Positions 43,043 to 52,763 of a stretch of 64,000 bases of DNA are shown piece by piece. The stretch lies in contig ONEF01000002.1 in the NCBI GenBank assembly GCA_900316795.1, positions 124,001 through 188,000 of the forward strand. Direction: 5' to 3'. Made by a program: the position numbers and the translations under genes. The notes under the pieces were generated by a model, which had not been told where the DNA came from, searched no databases, and saw nothing but the letters and a program-made list of their open reading frames with translations. The stretch's first letter is position 1, and each line of letters begins with the position of its first letter. The DNA comes from an uncultured Bacteroidales bacterium (GTDB lineage: Bacteria > Bacteroidota > Bacteroidia > Bacteroidales > UBA932).

Positions 43043-44268
43043 TACTGGGCCATCGTGAGCCTGATGTAATCTGACCAGATTTTGGAGAGTTTCTCAGGGC
43101 TGTTTACCTTGCTGTGAACAGTCTGGCCGTATTTGTCATATTCTGACCAGATTCCGTCTTTCTCGGAAATGCTGCCTTCAAAGACAATGGCGTCCATAGA
43201 GCGGTCGTTTGAGAGGCGATAGCTGTACATATAAAAGTAATGCGCCTGGGTATCAGGGTCATAATTGGTAGTGAAATACCTCTTTAACTGCGGCTCGTAA
43301 GTTAGGTAGCCTTTGTATTTGACAAAGTCATAGGAAGGCACATTGTAGAATTGGCCGTCCTCCTGGCTCCAGACATAGAGCTGGCCGTCATCGCTGAGCT
43401 GGATGATATCATTATAGCCGTCGCTGTTGAAATCCCAGTATTCCGGAGTTTCAGATACTTTGAGACTCAATGTCTGGATGAGGGCACCTTGGGAGTTCCC
43501 GTTCTTCTTGTAAACATTGACAACAGGTTTTGGGGCCTTCTTGAAGACAAGGACAGGAGCTTTTTTGTCCCACCACCTGGATTGCTCCCTGAAGTGGGCA
43601 TTGGCCTGTACTTCTTCGTTTTGGCTAAAGAGAGCGTTGAAATAATCTGCCCAGCCTTTTGAGCAGTACTTCTCGGCAGGGATGAACTCACCTACCCCCT
43701 GGTCCAGGTCGCCGCTGCCGGGAATGCGGAAGGCTCCCCAGTTGGCAATCTTCTTGGCCTTGGTCTTGTCGGAAGTCCAGAAACCTTCGTACTGGCTGTT
43801 GCAATAGCCGTCTGCTCCGAACATCCCGTCCTCGATCAACGGCTTGTTGCCACTGATCCAGAAATCAAATCCGGCCTTGCCGGAGAATGTTCCGGTTCCC
43901 ACTCCGCCGGTTTCCTTGAAACTGTATGACGCCTCGAGGCAATAAACATTGTGGTCTTCTTCAAAATCCTCGGAGTCCTGGACCGTGATGGACACAATCT
44001 TGAGCGTACCCTCAAAAGGGCATACGTTACCGGCTGCGTTGGAGTAGCCTTTGACTATGTAATTGGTTGAAGATTGTCTTGTTACAGACTCATAATAAAT
44101 CTGGAGCCTCTTGTATTCCTTGCCGAGTATTCCAAGATTGAACGGGGAATCCGCTTCAAACACTCCGGAGAAGTCATATTTTGCAGGATCAACTGCAAAT
44201 TTGCTCTGCGATACTGCCGCTACGGGCATCATCGCGATAATCATCAGCAATGCAAGTACCTTTTTCAT
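43039..44268 (-). CDS. Exported protein with DxNxDGYxD calcium-like motif (paralogue 1)
   Basis: 409 residues. The signal peptide (KKVLALLMIIAMMPVAAVSQ) is followed by FAVDPAKYDFSGVFEADSPFNLGILGKEYKRLQIYYESVT and a C-terminal half with DFNSDGYNDIIQLSDDGQLYVW, an EF-hand/FG-GAP-like calcium-binding loop, and WSEYDKYGQTVHS. It is paralogous along its whole length to the gene at 44311-45537. No family or function can be named. ATCGCGAT at 44231 lies within its signal-peptide codons. Confidence 0.65.
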   Translation of the reverse strand: MKKVLALLMIIAMMPVAAVSQSKFAVDPAKYDFSGVFEADSPFNLGILGKEYKRLQIYYESVTRQSSTNYIVKGYSNAAGNVCPFEGTLKIVSITVQDSEDFEEDHNVYCLEASYSFKETGGVGTGTFSGKAGFDFWISGNKPLIEDGMFGADGYCNSQYEGFWTSDKTKAKKIANWGAFRIPGSGDLDQGVGEFIPAEKYCSKGWADYFNALFSQNEEVQANAHFREQSRWWDKKAPVLVFKKAPKPVVNVYKKNGNSQGALIQTLSLKVSETPEYWDFNSDGYNDIIQLSDDGQLYVWSQEDGQFYNVPSYDFVKYKGYLTYEPQLKRYFTTNYDPDTQAHYFYMYSYRLSNDRSMDAIVFEGSISEKDGIWSEYDKYGQTVHSKVNSPEKLSKIWSDYIRLTMAQY

Positions 44269-44310
44269 AAATAATCTGCAGATGGATAATGACTCAATGG
44301 CGTTTGGACT

Positions 44311-45537
44311 CTAGCCGGCAAAGCAAACGGCCCAGACTCTGGACAGGTCTGCTATGTTATCTGTCTTGTGTATCTCGTTTCCGTCCTTGTCGTATTCTCT
44401 GTAGATGCCGTCTTTCTCAAGCACCGTTCCGCCAAGGACAAACTTGCCGTCCTCAAATCTGTAGAGATAGTAGAAGAATTCTCCCTTTTCAGCAAAGTTA
44501 TGGCTGGTCATAAGGACTTTTTCCTCAGGGAAAACCGCAAGATGGTCCACGTGAAGAATGTCATGGAAGGACGGGCAGTTTTCAAATTCCTTTGTCTGAG
44601 GGTTATAGAGATAGCAGGCCCCTTCATCGTGCCGCTCCTCGTCTCCGGTCTGGTAGAGATCCATATAACCATCAAAGTTTATATCCTTGTACTCAGGAGG
44701 ATACATTGAAGGGAACTGATATGTATGCTTTCCGGCTGGGGTTGTCACCGCCACTTCAAAATGATTGTCCACAACCTCAAGATCGAGTTTTGGAGCCTCA
44801 GGATCCCACCACTGCCTGCATTCTTCAAAGATGGAATTAACTCTGATAAGCTGATTCAATTCACCTTCTTCGTTATTGAAGAGCGCATTGTAGTATGTTC
44901 CCCAGCCGTTGTCACGATATTTTTCACTCGGGACAAATTCCCCTACTCCCTGGTCGAGGTCTTCTGAGTCAGGAATGCGCCAGGCGCCCCAGTTGGCAAC
45001 GGTCTCCTTGCCGTTGGTGTAGGTGAAAGTACCGATATGCTGGTTGTTGTCATATCCGTCTGCACCTTCGTAACAGTCATCAGTGAGAGCTTTATTGCCT
45101 TTGAAATAGATTTCGTTCAGGCTCTTTCCGTTGAACTCCCCGTCGGCCTGAGGGAAACTGTAACTGCACTCAAGAAAATATGCCTCGTGATTGTCTACAT
45201 GGTCTGTCACATACTCCCCGTTCTCATCTGGTTCAGGGACTATTTTCGAGATGGACTTCAGTTCAATGACACCATCGAAAGACTGGACATTGTCCCAGAC
45301 CTTGGAGAATCCCTTTACCGCGTAATGCGTGGCATCTGTCTTGGTTACACTAGCGTAATAAACCTGAAGCCTGGTGAAATCTTCACCGATTATACCCAAC
45401 TTGAAAGGACTGCCGTAAGCAAGAACTTCGGAGAAATCGTAACCGGCCGGATCTACGGCAAAGTTTTTGGCGTTCTCGCCGTTTTTGCAGGAATACAGCG
45501 CAAGTGTCAGCGCGACAAGGAAAAGAATCTTTTTCAT
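44311..45537 (-). CDS. Lipoprotein with DxNxDGYxD calcium-like motif (paralogue 2)
   Basis: 408 residues with a lipoprotein signal ending in LYSC (Cys at 17). It shares FAVDPA-YDFS, SPF-LGI-G, DLDQGVGEF(V/I)P, and DINFDGYMDLYQTGD (equivalent to the calcium-like loop of the neighbour), so the two arose by tandem duplication. This copy is anchored by lipid while the other appears to be freely exported. 42 bp separate the genes, probably one operon. Function unknown. Confidence 0.65.
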   Translation of the reverse strand: MKKILFLVALTLALYSCKNGENAKNFAVDPAGYDFSEVLAYGSPFKLGIIGEDFTRLQVYYASVTKTDATHYAVKGFSKVWDNVQSFDGVIELKSISKIVPEPDENGEYVTDHVDNHEAYFLECSYSFPQADGEFNGKSLNEIYFKGNKALTDDCYEGADGYDNNQHIGTFTYTNGKETVANWGAWRIPDSEDLDQGVGEFVPSEKYRDNGWGTYYNALFNNEEGELNQLIRVNSIFEECRQWWDPEAPKLDLEVVDNHFEVAVTTPAGKHTYQFPSMYPPEYKDINFDGYMDLYQTGDEERHDEGACYLYNPQTKEFENCPSFHDILHVDHLAVFPEEKVLMTSHNFAEKGEFFYYLYRFEDGKFVLGGTVLEKDGIYREYDKDGNEIHKTDNIADLSRVWAVCFAG

Positions 45538-45580
45538 TGTGTTTAAGTTTATGATGTTTATTATGGTTCAAAGTCTAAAG

Positions 45581-46492
45581 TTAGTTTTTTTTCACGTCTT
45601 TTACAACCTGGACGATGATGACGCCTAAAACCGTGAGGGCAATGCCGGTGAGTTTGAGGGCGGTGAAGGTTTCCTGGCCTGGGTACAGAAAGTGAGCTGC
45701 AGCGGCTGAAACCAGCGGAATCAGGGCTGAGAAAATGCTTACCCTGACAACCCCAAGCTTTCCGGTACAGTAGGCCCAAAGCCCGAAGCATACACATGAA
45801 CAAAGAACGGCAAGGGCAAAGATCTTGGACTGGACTCCGAAGGTAAAGAACTGGGCATCCAGGCCTTTCAGCCCAAACAACAGGAAGAAAGGCAGGAAAT
45901 AAAGCGCACCGAAAGAGAACTGGTATGTGACAATTGTGTATGCACTGTATTTCTTTATCATTTCCTTGGTGGTGTAACTGTAAACCAGAGAGCCTCCTAC
46001 AGCCAGAAACAGCAGCATCAGAATGCCTTTGAGATGTGATGAGCCCACGCCTCCTTTCTCCATCACGAAAAATGTTATTCCTATCAGAGACAGAAGACAA
46101 CCCAGTATTTTAGGAAAGGAAAGCTTGTACTTGTAAAGGAAGCGGTCAACAACCGTGCAGAAAAGAGGAATGGTGGCAATTATGATTGATGCCATCATAC
46201 CGGAGGTGTATTTGATGCCGAAGTTTTCTCCCAGAAAATAGACGAACGGCTCTCCGGCGGAAAGCAGGAGCATCCACTTGATGTCTTCCTTCCTTACTTT
46301 CTGCACTGAACCAAGAATCAGGCCCACAATCCACAATATCGCTGAGGAGATGAGCATCCTCTCAAAGATGAATGTGAATATCTGTATATTGTTCTTTATC
46401 AGGTAGTCTTCCCAGATAAAGGAGAAGCCCCACGCTATTATTGATATAATTGCAAATATATATGCTTTTGTCAAGTTTCTTCCCTCTGCCAT
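45581..46492 (-). CDS. EamA-family transporter (DMT superfamily)
   Basis: 303 residues with about ten hydrophobic segments in two related halves, starting AYIFAIISIIAWGFSFIWEDYLI and repeating at about GSSHLKGILMLLFLAVGGSLVYSY, typical of EamA (drug/metabolite) transporters. The terminus is basic and polar (VVKDVKKN). The substrate is unknown. It lies 43 bp downstream of the dihydroorotase gene on the same strand. Confidence 0.87.
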   Translation of the reverse strand: MAEGRNLTKAYIFAIISIIAWGFSFIWEDYLIKNNIQIFTFIFERMLISSAILWIVGLILGSVQKVRKEDIKWMLLLSAGEPFVYFLGENFGIKYTSGMMASIIIATIPLFCTVVDRFLYKYKLSFPKILGCLLSLIGITFFVMEKGGVGSSHLKGILMLLFLAVGGSLVYSYTTKEMIKKYSAYTIVTYQFSFGALYFLPFFLLFGLKGLDAQFFTFGVQSKIFALAVLCSCVCFGLWAYCTGKLGVVRVSIFSALIPLVSAAAAHFLYPGQETFTALKLTGIALTVLGVIIVQVVKDVKKN

Positions 46493-46535
46493 ATCTCGTC
46501 CAGAATAGTCTGCTAATGCTTGTTTGGATTTCCTG

Positions 46536-47981
46536 TCAACGGTTGAATGTCAGAGGCCGGCTGTTGGTGTTGCCTGTAAGGGTGCCGTTTTCAACTACCT
46601 GGCAGCCGCTGACAAAAGTGTGAACTACGGATACAGGGAATTGTTCCAGATCTTCGTCTGTTCCATCAGGATTATGGTAAGTGATGCCTTTTTCCGAGAA
46701 CGGGCTCCAGCGGCACATTGCAGCAGGATGGCTGGCGGAAGCACTTGGCTTTTCCATATCCACTACTGCGAAATCAGCAAAATAGCCTTCCCGGATGAAT
46801 CCTCTCTTTTCCACCGCAAAGCATCTTGCCGGAGAATGGCTCATTTTGTCAGCTATCTCGGATAGTGAAAACTCGCCCCTCTTGGCAAGGGTCAGCATAA
46901 TCTGCAGGGAATAAGGCATCAGCGGGATTCCGGAAGGACATTCGGCATACGGACGCAACTTTTCTGAAAGAAGATGCGGAGCATGGTCGCTGCCAATAGT
47001 CTGAATGGCGCCGTCTTTCAAGGCTTGCCGCAGAGCAAACATATCTGATCTGTCTTTTATGGCCGGATTGCACTTGATGAGGTTGCCGTACTTTGAGTAG
47101 TCTTCTCTGCAGAACCAGAGGTATGTTGGGCAAGTTTCCGCGGTGACAATGGCCTCGCGCGCTTTGTCTGAAGCTTTCCAGGCGGCTGGGCGCTTCAAGG
47201 CGGAAAGCGTCTCCACTTCCTCCCTGGTTGTCACGTGTAGTATGTGGAGCCTGCTATGGTATTTTAGGGCAAGTTCCACGGCCTTGGCGGAACTCTTAAT
47301 GCAGGCCTCACGGCTTCTTATGTCCGGATGGACCGCTGCAGGAATGTCTTTCCCGTATTTGTCCTGAGCCTTCTTCAGGTTGGAGGCTATGGTCTGGTTA
47401 TCTTCACAATGAACAGCTATCAGAGTAGGACAGAAGCGGAAAATGTCATCTATGGCTTTTGAGTTATCTACCAGAAGGTTACCGGTAGAGGAGCCCATGA
47501 AAAGCTTGACTCCGCAGACATCTCTTCTTTTTATGTTCCTTATCTCAGCGATATTGCTGTTGCTGGCTCCCAGATAGAATGAATAGTTGGCGTAGGAAGA
47601 CTGCTCGGCACTGGCGAACTTGTCTTCCAGAAGTGAACGGGTTGTTGCCGGTGGAGTGTTGTTGGGCATATCCATGAAGGAAGTCACGCCTCCAAGGACC
47701 GCCGCCCTGCTCTCGCTCTCTATATTCCCCTTCCAGCCGTCTCCCGGCTCACGGAAATGAACATGGCTGTCTATGACGCCAGGGAATATGTGAAGGCCCG
47801 TCAGATCTAAGCTTTCCATCTGGCTTTCAACCTTTTTCAGGAAAGAACCGTATTCTTTTACGGACTTGAAATCAGAAAGTCTTATAATCTGCGATATGTA
47901 TTCCCCGGCAATAACGATGCTTCCTTTGAAGACCTCGCCTTCATTGACGATGCTGCCGTTTTTAAGAAGAAGGTTCTTCAT
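46536..47981 (-). CDS. pyrC: Dihydroorotase
   Basis: 481 residues. Amidohydrolase metal ligands and motifs are visible: FPGVIDSHVHFREPGDGW (HxH), VKLFMGSSTGN with the carboxylated Lys, AVHCEDNQT, LHILHVTTREE and IQTIGSDHAPHLLSEK with the catalytic Asp, plus MPNNTPPATT near the substrate site. It forms the dihydroorotate ring of pyrimidine synthesis, one step before PyrD encoded at 14.8 kb. The type with HxHFREPG is the longer form common in Bacteroidota. Confidence 0.92.
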   Translation of the reverse strand: MKNLLLKNGSIVNEGEVFKGSIVIAGEYISQIIRLSDFKSVKEYGSFLKKVESQMESLDLTGLHIFPGVIDSHVHFREPGDGWKGNIESESRAAVLGGVTSFMDMPNNTPPATTRSLLEDKFASAEQSSYANYSFYLGASNSNIAEIRNIKRRDVCGVKLFMGSSTGNLLVDNSKAIDDIFRFCPTLIAVHCEDNQTIASNLKKAQDKYGKDIPAAVHPDIRSREACIKSSAKAVELALKYHSRLHILHVTTREEVETLSALKRPAAWKASDKAREAIVTAETCPTYLWFCREDYSKYGNLIKCNPAIKDRSDMFALRQALKDGAIQTIGSDHAPHLLSEKLRPYAECPSGIPLMPYSLQIMLTLAKRGEFSLSEIADKMSHSPARCFAVEKRGFIREGYFADFAVVDMEKPSASASHPAAMCRWSPFSEKGITYHNPDGTDEDLEQFPVSVVHTFVSGCQVVENGTLTGNTNSRPLTFNR

Positions 47982-47997
47982 GGAGCGGAAAGCTTTT

Positions 47998-48726
47998 TCA
48001 TTTGACCTTTGGCCGGAATTTTCTGAATCTCATCGCGATTACCCCCCAGAAAGCCTCACCGAAAATACCGGAGCTCATCTTTGAGGAGCCTTCTTTGCGG
48101 TCCACGAAAATGATAGGCACTTCCTTTATCTTGAAGCCCAGCTTGTGGGTGGTATATTTCATCTCTATCTGGAAGCCGTAGCCTTTCATCTTGACTTTGT
48201 CCAAATCTATGGTATCCAAGACCTTGCGGGTGTAGCAGACAAAGCCTGCGGTGCAGTCATAAACTTTTATCCTCAGGACTTTACGCACATAATAGGAGGC
48301 AAAGTAAGACATCACAACCCTTCCGATAGGCCAGTTGATTACACTCACGCCATTGCAGTAACGGGAACCGATGGAAAGGTCCGCCCCGTCTTCTGCACAT
48401 GCCTTGTAAAGGCGAATCAGATCATCAGGATTATGTGAAAAATCCGCATCCATCTCGAACACATAACCGTATCCCTTTTCCAACGCCCACTTGAATGCTG
48501 TGATATAGGCTGTTCCAAGGCCCTGTTTTCCGCTTCTCTGAATAAGGTGGAGCCTTTGCGGAAACTCTTTCTGGAGGGTCTTGACTATGTCCGCCGTGCC
48601 GTCCGGAGAACCGTCATCCACCACAAGTATATGAAACTCACCTTCAAGGGAAAAAACCTTTCGGGTGATTTTCTCAATGTTTTCTTTCTCGTTATAGGTA
48701 GGGATTACAACCAGTTTCTCTGCCAT
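47998..48726 (-). CDS. Polyprenol-phosphate mannosyltransferase-like GT2
   Basis: 242 residues from the ATG at 48726, the start that gives the conserved EKLVVIPTYNEKENI. GT2 motifs are VVDDGSPDGTADI and FEMDADFSHNPDDL (catalytic D-x-D), with RRKG-type IDRKEG-like IFVDRKEGSSKMS at the C-terminus. Homologues transfer mannose from GDP-mannose to a polyprenol phosphate at the cytoplasmic side. It ends 16 bp before pyrC on the same strand. Confidence 0.87.
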   Translation of the reverse strand: MAEKLVVIPTYNEKENIEKITRKVFSLEGEFHILVVDDGSPDGTADIVKTLQKEFPQRLHLIQRSGKQGLGTAYITAFKWALEKGYGYVFEMDADFSHNPDDLIRLYKACAEDGADLSIGSRYCNGVSVINWPIGRVVMSYFASYYVRKVLRIKVYDCTAGFVCYTRKVLDTIDLDKVKMKGYGFQIEMKYTTHKLGFKIKEVPIIFVDRKEGSSKMSSGIFGEAFWGVIAMRFRKFRPKVK

Positions 48727-48781
48727 ATCAGTCTCTCTTGTTTGTGTCAAGCTGCAAATTTAATAAGAATACCTCCATTTC

Positions 48782-50923
48782 CTAACCGAGAAGCCTCAAT
48801 TGAATTCTCTGACGCCTCAAATCCACTCCTATTACGCTTACTCTCACCTGCTGATGGAGTTTGAGGACATCGGTGGCGCTGCGAACGAACTTCCTCCCCA
48901 TATTGGATATATGTATGAGCCCGTTCTGCTTTATTCCTATATCTACAAATGCCCCGAAGGCTGTCAGATTTGTGACAATGCCGGGGAGCTCCATCCCCTC
49001 TTTGAGGTCTTCTATTGTGGAAATTTCAGAAGAGAACTCAAAGTCCTTGGCGCTTTCTCTCGGGTCACGGCCTGGTTTCTTAAGTTCCTGTGCTATATCT
49101 TTTAGGGTAGGAAGCCCCACATCCTCTCCCACATAGTCCTGCAGGTTGATGGAATCTATCTTCTCGGGATTGCCTATAAGCTCAGAAACCTTGCATCCTG
49201 CATCTTTCGCCATCTTTTCAACCAGGGTGTACCTTTCAGGATGCACGGCTGAATTGTCCAGCGGATTATCAGCACCCGGAATACGTAGGAAGCCGGCCGC
49301 CATCTGGTAAGCCTTCTGCCCCAGACGAGGAACTTCCATCAACTGGCTGCGGGAGGAAAAACTTCCGTTGGCTGCCCTGTAAGACACTATGTTTGAAGCC
49401 AGAGCAGGCCCTATACCGGAAACGTATGACAGCAAGTGACGGCTGGCCGTATTGAGGTTCACACCCACCGTATTTACACAGTATTCCACTACATCGTCCA
49501 GCTTCTCCTTCAGAAGCGTCTGATCTACATCGTGCTGGTACTGCCCTATTCCCAGAGACTTAGGGTCTATCTTCACAAGCTCCGCCAGAGGATCCATCAG
49601 GCGTCGCCCGATAGAAACAGCACCTCTTACCGTAACGTCCTCGTCCGGAAACTCCTGACGGGCTGTCTCGGAAGCAGAGTAGATTGACGCGCCGTCCTCA
49701 CTTACGGAATAAATCTTGACAGGATGGCCAAAACCGAGTCTTCTTACAAAAGCCTCGGTCTCTCTTGCCGCGGTTCCGTTGCCTATTGCTATGACCTCTA
49801 TACCATAATCTTCAACCATTGAGCAGGTTTTGGTCATAGCCTCCATCTTCTGGTTCACAGGAGGATGCGGATAAATTACATCGTGATGCACAAGTTCCCC
49901 TTTCTCATCCAGGCATACAACCTTGCAGCCTGTCCTGAAGCCGGGATCTATGGCCATTGTCTTCTTCTGCCCAACCGGTGCAGCCAGAAGAAGCTGCTTG
50001 AGGTTTTCCCCGAATACCTTGACGGCTTCCAGATCTGCCCTTTCCTTTGCAGCTTTCAGCGTCTCATTCTCGATAGAAGGGTCAAGAAGCCTGGTCAAAG
50101 CATCTTCCTGAGAGAGTTTCAGCTGGTCAAAAAGGCTCTGGACGGGATATTTCTTCCCTCTGTAGAATATGCGGTTCATGATTTTAAGGGAAACCTGGAA
50201 ATCAGTCTCCACTTTCACAGACAGGATCTTCTCGTTCACGGCACGTAGGATTGCCAACACCCTGTGAGACGGCATCTTGGACAAAGGAGCCGAATATGAA
50301 AAATAATCTGCATACTTCTCCCCCTCTTCCTCTTTTCCCTTTGCTACCTTGGTCTTGAGGAATCCGCTCCGGCCGTAATAACTCCTGAGTTCTTCCCTTA
50401 TCTCTATGTTCTCTGATATTTGCTCGGCGATTATGTCCCTCGCTCCTGAAAGCGCATCTTCCGCCGTAGGAACACCCTCTTTCACAAACTTTTCCGCCTC
50501 CTTGAAGATATTATCCACATTCAGCGAAAGCATCTTTACAGCCAACGGTTCCAGCCCCTTCTCTTTGGCAACAGAAGCACGGGTGCGTCTCTTCGGGCGG
50601 AAAGGGAGGTAGATGTCTTCCAGCCTCTGGCTCTCCACGCAGTCCTCAATCATTATCTGGAGTTCAGGAGTGAGTTTCTGCTGCTCGTCTATGCTCTTGA
50701 TGACAGCCTCCTTTCTCTTGTCCAGTTCCAGGAACCTCTGGTAGTGGAAATTGGTCTCGGCAACCTCCACATCAGTCATTGTTCCGGTAGCTTCCTTTCT
50801 GTATCGCGAGATGAACGGAACGGTGGCCCCCTCCTCCAGGAGCTGGATGCAATTCTCCACCCTCCAAGGCTTTACGCCAAGTTTTTCTGCAATGAAATTT
50901 ACATATAACGCATTCATAAGCAT
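48782..50923 (-). CDS. tex: RNA-binding protein Tex
   Basis: 713 residues with the full Tex layout: N-terminal Tex domain (VPFISRYRKEATGTMTDVEV, EDIYLPFRPKRRTRASVAKEKGLEPLA), YqgF-like core (KTMAIDPGFRTGCKVVCLDEKGELV), HhH motifs (NLNTASRHLLSYVSGIGPALASNIVSYRA and FSSRSQLMEVPRLGQKAYQMAAGFLRIPGADNPLDNSAVHPE) and a C-terminal S1 domain (GIVTNLTAFGAFVDIGIKQNGLIHISNM). Tex proteins bind RNA and assist transcription. The start may instead be the second ATG at 50917. Confidence 0.93.
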   Translation of the reverse strand: MLMNALYVNFIAEKLGVKPWRVENCIQLLEEGATVPFISRYRKEATGTMTDVEVAETNFHYQRFLELDKRKEAVIKSIDEQQKLTPELQIMIEDCVESQRLEDIYLPFRPKRRTRASVAKEKGLEPLAVKMLSLNVDNIFKEAEKFVKEGVPTAEDALSGARDIIAEQISENIEIREELRSYYGRSGFLKTKVAKGKEEEGEKYADYFSYSAPLSKMPSHRVLAILRAVNEKILSVKVETDFQVSLKIMNRIFYRGKKYPVQSLFDQLKLSQEDALTRLLDPSIENETLKAAKERADLEAVKVFGENLKQLLLAAPVGQKKTMAIDPGFRTGCKVVCLDEKGELVHHDVIYPHPPVNQKMEAMTKTCSMVEDYGIEVIAIGNGTAARETEAFVRRLGFGHPVKIYSVSEDGASIYSASETARQEFPDEDVTVRGAVSIGRRLMDPLAELVKIDPKSLGIGQYQHDVDQTLLKEKLDDVVEYCVNTVGVNLNTASRHLLSYVSGIGPALASNIVSYRAANGSFSSRSQLMEVPRLGQKAYQMAAGFLRIPGADNPLDNSAVHPERYTLVEKMAKDAGCKVSELIGNPEKIDSINLQDYVGEDVGLPTLKDIAQELKKPGRDPRESAKDFEFSSEISTIEDLKEGMELPGIVTNLTAFGAFVDIGIKQNGLIHISNMGRKFVRSATDVLKLHQQVRVSVIGVDLRRQRIQLRLLG

Positions 50924-50972
50924 TGTGCTTTATGCGTTAAAGATAGGCAAAAAATTCTTTGGGAGGTAAACA

Positions 50973-52763
50973 CTAGTCGTGGCTTACCTGATGCAACCTG
51001 TCACGGTATGCAAAGAAGATATGGGACTTTGACACAAAGCCTTTCCACTTGCCGTCTCTGTCTATCACAGGAAGATTCCAGCCGCCGGTCTGCTCGAACT
51101 TGTTCATCACATCATCCATCCTGTCATCGGCATAGGCACATATTTCCTCTTTTTCCATATAGTCCGAAACCGGCCTGGAGTAATTGGAGCTGTCAAACAT
51201 ATCCTTCTTCACATCGTTGAGCCAAACTGTTCCCAGAAGGTGCCCGTCTTTGTCCAGCACGGGGTAAATATCTCTGCTTGAATTAGATATTACCGGCAAT
51301 ATATCTCCCAATGTCGCCCCTTCTTCTATCGTGGAGAAATTGGTTTCAAGCACATCGTCTATTTTCAGGAGCGTGAGTGCAGCCTTGTCTGAATCGTGAG
51401 TCAGCAGATGGCCTTTTTTGGCTATACGCTTGGTATATATTGAATACGGCTCAAATATCCTGATGGTGGCGTATGAGATAACAGATGTTATGATCAGAGG
51501 CATAAGGAGGGTGTAGCCACCGGTTATCTCGGCAATGAGGAAAATAGCTGTCATAGGCGCCTGCATGACGCCTGCCATAAGGCCTGCCATACCCACAAGC
51601 ACAAAGTTGGTTTCCGGAAGGTCCAGCCCTATAAGGTTGCTGCTTCTTGCGGCCACGAAACCGAGTATTCCACCCATGAAAAGCGTAGGGCCGAATGTTC
51701 CACCGACTCCTCCGCCGGCGTTTGTGAAACTCATCGAGAATACCTTTACAAGAAATACCAGAGCAAAGAATATCGGAAGAGTCCATCTATAGGAAAAAAG
51801 GCCCCCGAAGACAGTATTGCCCACAGCCTGCATATCATTGTCGTTGAGAAGATTGGTAAGGCTTCCATAACCTTCTCCATAGAGAGGAGGAAACAAGAAA
51901 ATCATTATGCCAAGGCCTATCGAACAAAACGCCCAGCGTGTGAAAGGGTTGGCTATGGACTTGACCTTGTCTTCCGTAAAGAGTGTAACTCTGGTAAAAT
52001 ACAGGGAAGCAAATCCGCAGATTATGCCAAACATGGCGTAGAACGGTATGTTCCCCATCTGGAAAGGCGTCAATGTATTGTCAAAGGCCACAGCATCTCC
52101 CATCAGCAAATATGTAACCGTAGTGGAAGTAACGCTGCTGAGCACCAACGGAAGGATGCTGGTCATGGACATGTTGAACATCAATATCTCCAGCGTAAAC
52201 AAAACCCCGGCCATAGGAGCCTTGAATATACCGGCTATAGCTCCGGCAGCGCCGCAGCCGAGAAGAAGCGTCACATTCTTGTAGGACAGGCCTGCTTTCC
52301 TTCCCACATTGGAGCCAATGGCCGCTCCTGTATAGACAATCGGCGCCTCGGCTCCCACACTGCCACCAAAGCCTATGGTAACAGCGCTTGTCAGAATGGA
52401 AGACCAGGTATTGTGAGGCTTGATTTTGGAGTCATACCTGGACATTGCCAGCAGCACCTTCGTGACTCCGTGGGAAATATTGTCTCTGATCACATATCTT
52501 ACGATCAGATAAGCCATGAGCATTCCAACTCCAGGATATACAAAATACAGGTAACTGGAGGCCGGAGTCTTGAACCATCCCACCAGGATCCACTGGAAAA
52601 AGTGGATGGCCTCCACAAGCAATGTAGCGGCAAGTCCGCTGCCCAAGCCCACTACAAAAGCAAGGAGGAGGACTTTCCTGGTCTCAGGCATCCTCTCCAG
52701 CCAAACTCTCAACGAGTGTGATATCTTTTTGAAAATATTCGGATTGTCAGTCGAGGTCATCAT
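50973..52763 (-). CDS. ClC-type chloride channel/transporter with CBS pair
   Basis: 596 residues from the ATG at 52763 (the longer frame runs into the upstream gene's coding region). The transport domain has about ten hydrophobic helices, with GFGGSVGAEAPIVYTGAAIG carrying the gating glutamate of the GxExP motif, and GGGVGGTFGPTLFMGGILGFVAA. Two C-terminal CBS-like segments follow (residues near 485-590). Whether it is a channel or an H+/Cl- exchanger is not decided from motifs. The ATG overlaps the end of the Lys-rich protein gene by 17 bp. Confidence 0.92.
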   Translation of the reverse strand: MMTSTDNPNIFKKISHSLRVWLERMPETRKVLLLAFVVGLGSGLAATLLVEAIHFFQWILVGWFKTPASSYLYFVYPGVGMLMAYLIVRYVIRDNISHGVTKVLLAMSRYDSKIKPHNTWSSILTSAVTIGFGGSVGAEAPIVYTGAAIGSNVGRKAGLSYKNVTLLLGCGAAGAIAGIFKAPMAGVLFTLEILMFNMSMTSILPLVLSSVTSTTVTYLLMGDAVAFDNTLTPFQMGNIPFYAMFGIICGFASLYFTRVTLFTEDKVKSIANPFTRWAFCSIGLGIMIFLFPPLYGEGYGSLTNLLNDNDMQAVGNTVFGGLFSYRWTLPIFFALVFLVKVFSMSFTNAGGGVGGTFGPTLFMGGILGFVAARSSNLIGLDLPETNFVLVGMAGLMAGVMQAPMTAIFLIAEITGGYTLLMPLIITSVISYATIRIFEPYSIYTKRIAKKGHLLTHDSDKAALTLLKIDDVLETNFSTIEEGATLGDILPVISNSSRDIYPVLDKDGHLLGTVWLNDVKKDMFDSSNYSRPVSDYMEKEEICAYADDRMDDVMNKFEQTGGWNLPVIDRDGKWKGFVSKSHIFFAYRDRLHQVSHD

